Assembly: GCA_009785395.1 (NCBI GenBank)
Contig: WQWK01000029.1
Span: forward strand, 1 to 13,277
DNA from: Conexibacteraceae bacterium
GTDB taxonomy: Bacteria; Actinomycetota; Thermoleophilia; Solirubrobacterales; Solirubrobacteraceae
Direction: 5' to 3'
DNA: 13,277 nucleotides
Numbering within the stretch: position 1 is the stretch's first letter; every line of letters begins with the position of its first letter. This document shows, piece after piece, positions 12,551 through 13,277 of the stretch. The notes beneath the pieces were generated by a model. The model was not told the origin of the DNA. It worked only from the letters and a program-made list of their open reading frames with translations, and made no database searches. A program made the translations under genes and the position numbers.

Positions 12551-13277
12551 ATGACCTATGTGGCGCTGGTCACCGGTGCATCGAGCGGGATCGGCGAGGC
12601 GGTCGCGCGTCGCCTCGCCCGCGAGCCTGACGTGCAGCTCGTGCTGGTCGCGCGGCGCGAGGAGCGGCTGCGGGCGCTCGCGGCCTCGCTCGGCGGCGAT
12701 TGCGAGCCGACGGTGATCGCGGCTGACCTCACCTTCCCCGCGGCGCTGCAGAACGTCGCGGAGACCGTCGAACGCGAGCACGGCGCCCTGCACCTGCTCG
12801 TCAACAACGCCGGCGCGCGCTGGACGGGTGACTTCGCCGAGGGCGGCTGGGCCGTCGTCGAGCGGCACATGCGGATCAACTTCGAGGCGCCGGTGCGGCT
12901 TGTCGAGGTGTTACTGCCGCTGATGAGGCGTACCGCCGCTGCTGCCGACTGGCGGTTCGGCAGCAGCGCTGAAGGTGGTCAGCGGTCCTTTGCAGGGCGC
13001 CCTCTGAAGGCACCCGTCGCGATCGTCAACGTCACCAGCACGGCGGCGCGGATCGCGCGGCGCGGCACCGGGGGATACAGCGCCGCCAAGTTCGCTTTGT
13101 CGGGCTGGACCGATTCGCTGCGGCTGGAGGAGCGCCGGCACGGGATCCACGTCGGCAATGTGCTCCCCGGGTTCATCGCCACCGAAGGGTTCCCGCAGAC
13201 CGAGCTGCGCGCGAACTGGCGCACCCGCTGGGCCGTTTCGGAGGTTGGGGTGGTGGCCGAGGCGATCCTCGAGGCCG
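12551..13277 (+). CDS. SDR family NAD(P)-dependent oxidoreductase (partial, C-terminus outside window)
   Basis: The frame runs open from ATG 12551 to the right edge (242 codons). It is a classical short-chain dehydrogenase/reductase. The cofactor loop is TGASSGIG (8-15), and VARREER after the second strand favours NADP(H). NNAG is at 85-88. The catalytic residues are N110, S163, Y176 and K180 (GGYSAAK), followed by VLPGFIATE. The spacing from N110 to S163 is 53, against about 27-28 in the family. The excess sits at about residues 128-153 and looks like an in-frame insertion (12932-13009). S163 to Y176 spacing is normal. There is no ribosome site; a TAAACT box suggests a leaderless message. 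The substrate is unknown. Confidence 0.92.
   Translation, partial: MTYVALVTGASSGIGEAVARRLAREPDVQLVLVARREERLRALAASLGGDCEPTVIAADLTFPAALQNVAETVEREHGALHLLVNNAGARWTGDFAEGGWAVVERHMRINFEAPVRLVEVLLPLMRRTAAAADWRFGSSAEGGQRSFAGRPLKAPVAIVNVTSTAARIARRGTGGYSAAKFALSGWTDSLRLEERRHGIHVGNVLPGFIATEGFPQTELRANWRTRWAVSEVGVVAEAILEA
12932..13009. repeat. Hairpin-rich in-frame insertion inside the SDR gene
   Basis: These 78 bases encode the 26 extra residues between LLPLMRR and APVAIVNVTS. They contain CGCTGCTGCCGA (12937-12948) paired with TCGGCAGCAGCG (12957-12968). A small GCTGA/TCAGC hairpin sits at 12968-12983. An imperfect 24-base palindrome (12987-13010) is centred on AGGGCGCCCT (12994-13003). The boundaries are my estimate from family spacing. 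Confidence 0.55.

Noticed and set aside
1..13277. CRISPR array, tRNA, rRNA, transposase or phage genes
   Set aside because: I found no regularly spaced repeats, no tRNA-like clover-leaf in the short gaps, and no transposase or integrase motif in any plausible frame.

Overview
The window is high-GC DNA with dense, often overlapping genes and many promoters of the TAnnnT type lying right at a start codon. This points to a high-GC actinobacterial lineage. My best guess is Thermoleophilia/Solirubrobacterales: an orphan AbiEi-DUF559 protein, a Tim44-like gene behind lipB-lipA, and several regulator/efflux pairs fit that group. This placement is inference from gene content only.

Layout. Positions 1-311 (-) hold the N-terminal part of a TetR regulator, divergent from a 14-helix DHA2-type MFS exporter (430-2013 +). 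The gap between them carries two related palindromes that look like TetR operators. Next is a MarR regulator (2056-2505 +) with a 10+10 bp palindrome touching its start codon, coupled by an ATGA overlap to a second, DHA3-type MFS exporter (2502-3794 +). A lone AbiEi-like HTH plus DUF559 nuclease-fold protein follows (3865-4821 +).

The middle is a minus-strand block read from right to left: lipB (9103-8393), lipA (8396-7422), a double Tim44-like membrane protein (7422-6058) and a D-Ala-D-Ala carboxypeptidase of family S11 (5948-4851). The first three genes overlap one another. LipB transfers octanoyl groups to lipoyl domains and LipA inserts the sulfurs, so together they form the endogenous lipoylation pathway. 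Divergent from lipB is an unrecognised three-helix membrane protein (9140-9736 +).

The right part holds a TetR regulator with an unusual Ala/Arg-rich tail (10620-9733 -), divergent from a DrrAB-type ABC exporter (10687-11694 and 11691-12476 +). Two TTAC-N7-GTAA boxes sit on their shared promoter region. A large hairpin follows drrB. The window ends inside an SDR oxidoreductase (12551 onward) that carries an apparent 26-codon, hairpin-rich, in-frame insertion.

Three separate regulator-plus-exporter modules in 13 kb make this a drug- or metabolite-efflux neighbourhood surrounding housekeeping lipoate and cell-wall genes. I see no tRNA, rRNA, CRISPR array, transposase or prophage gene. No gene-free stretch exceeds about 120 bases.
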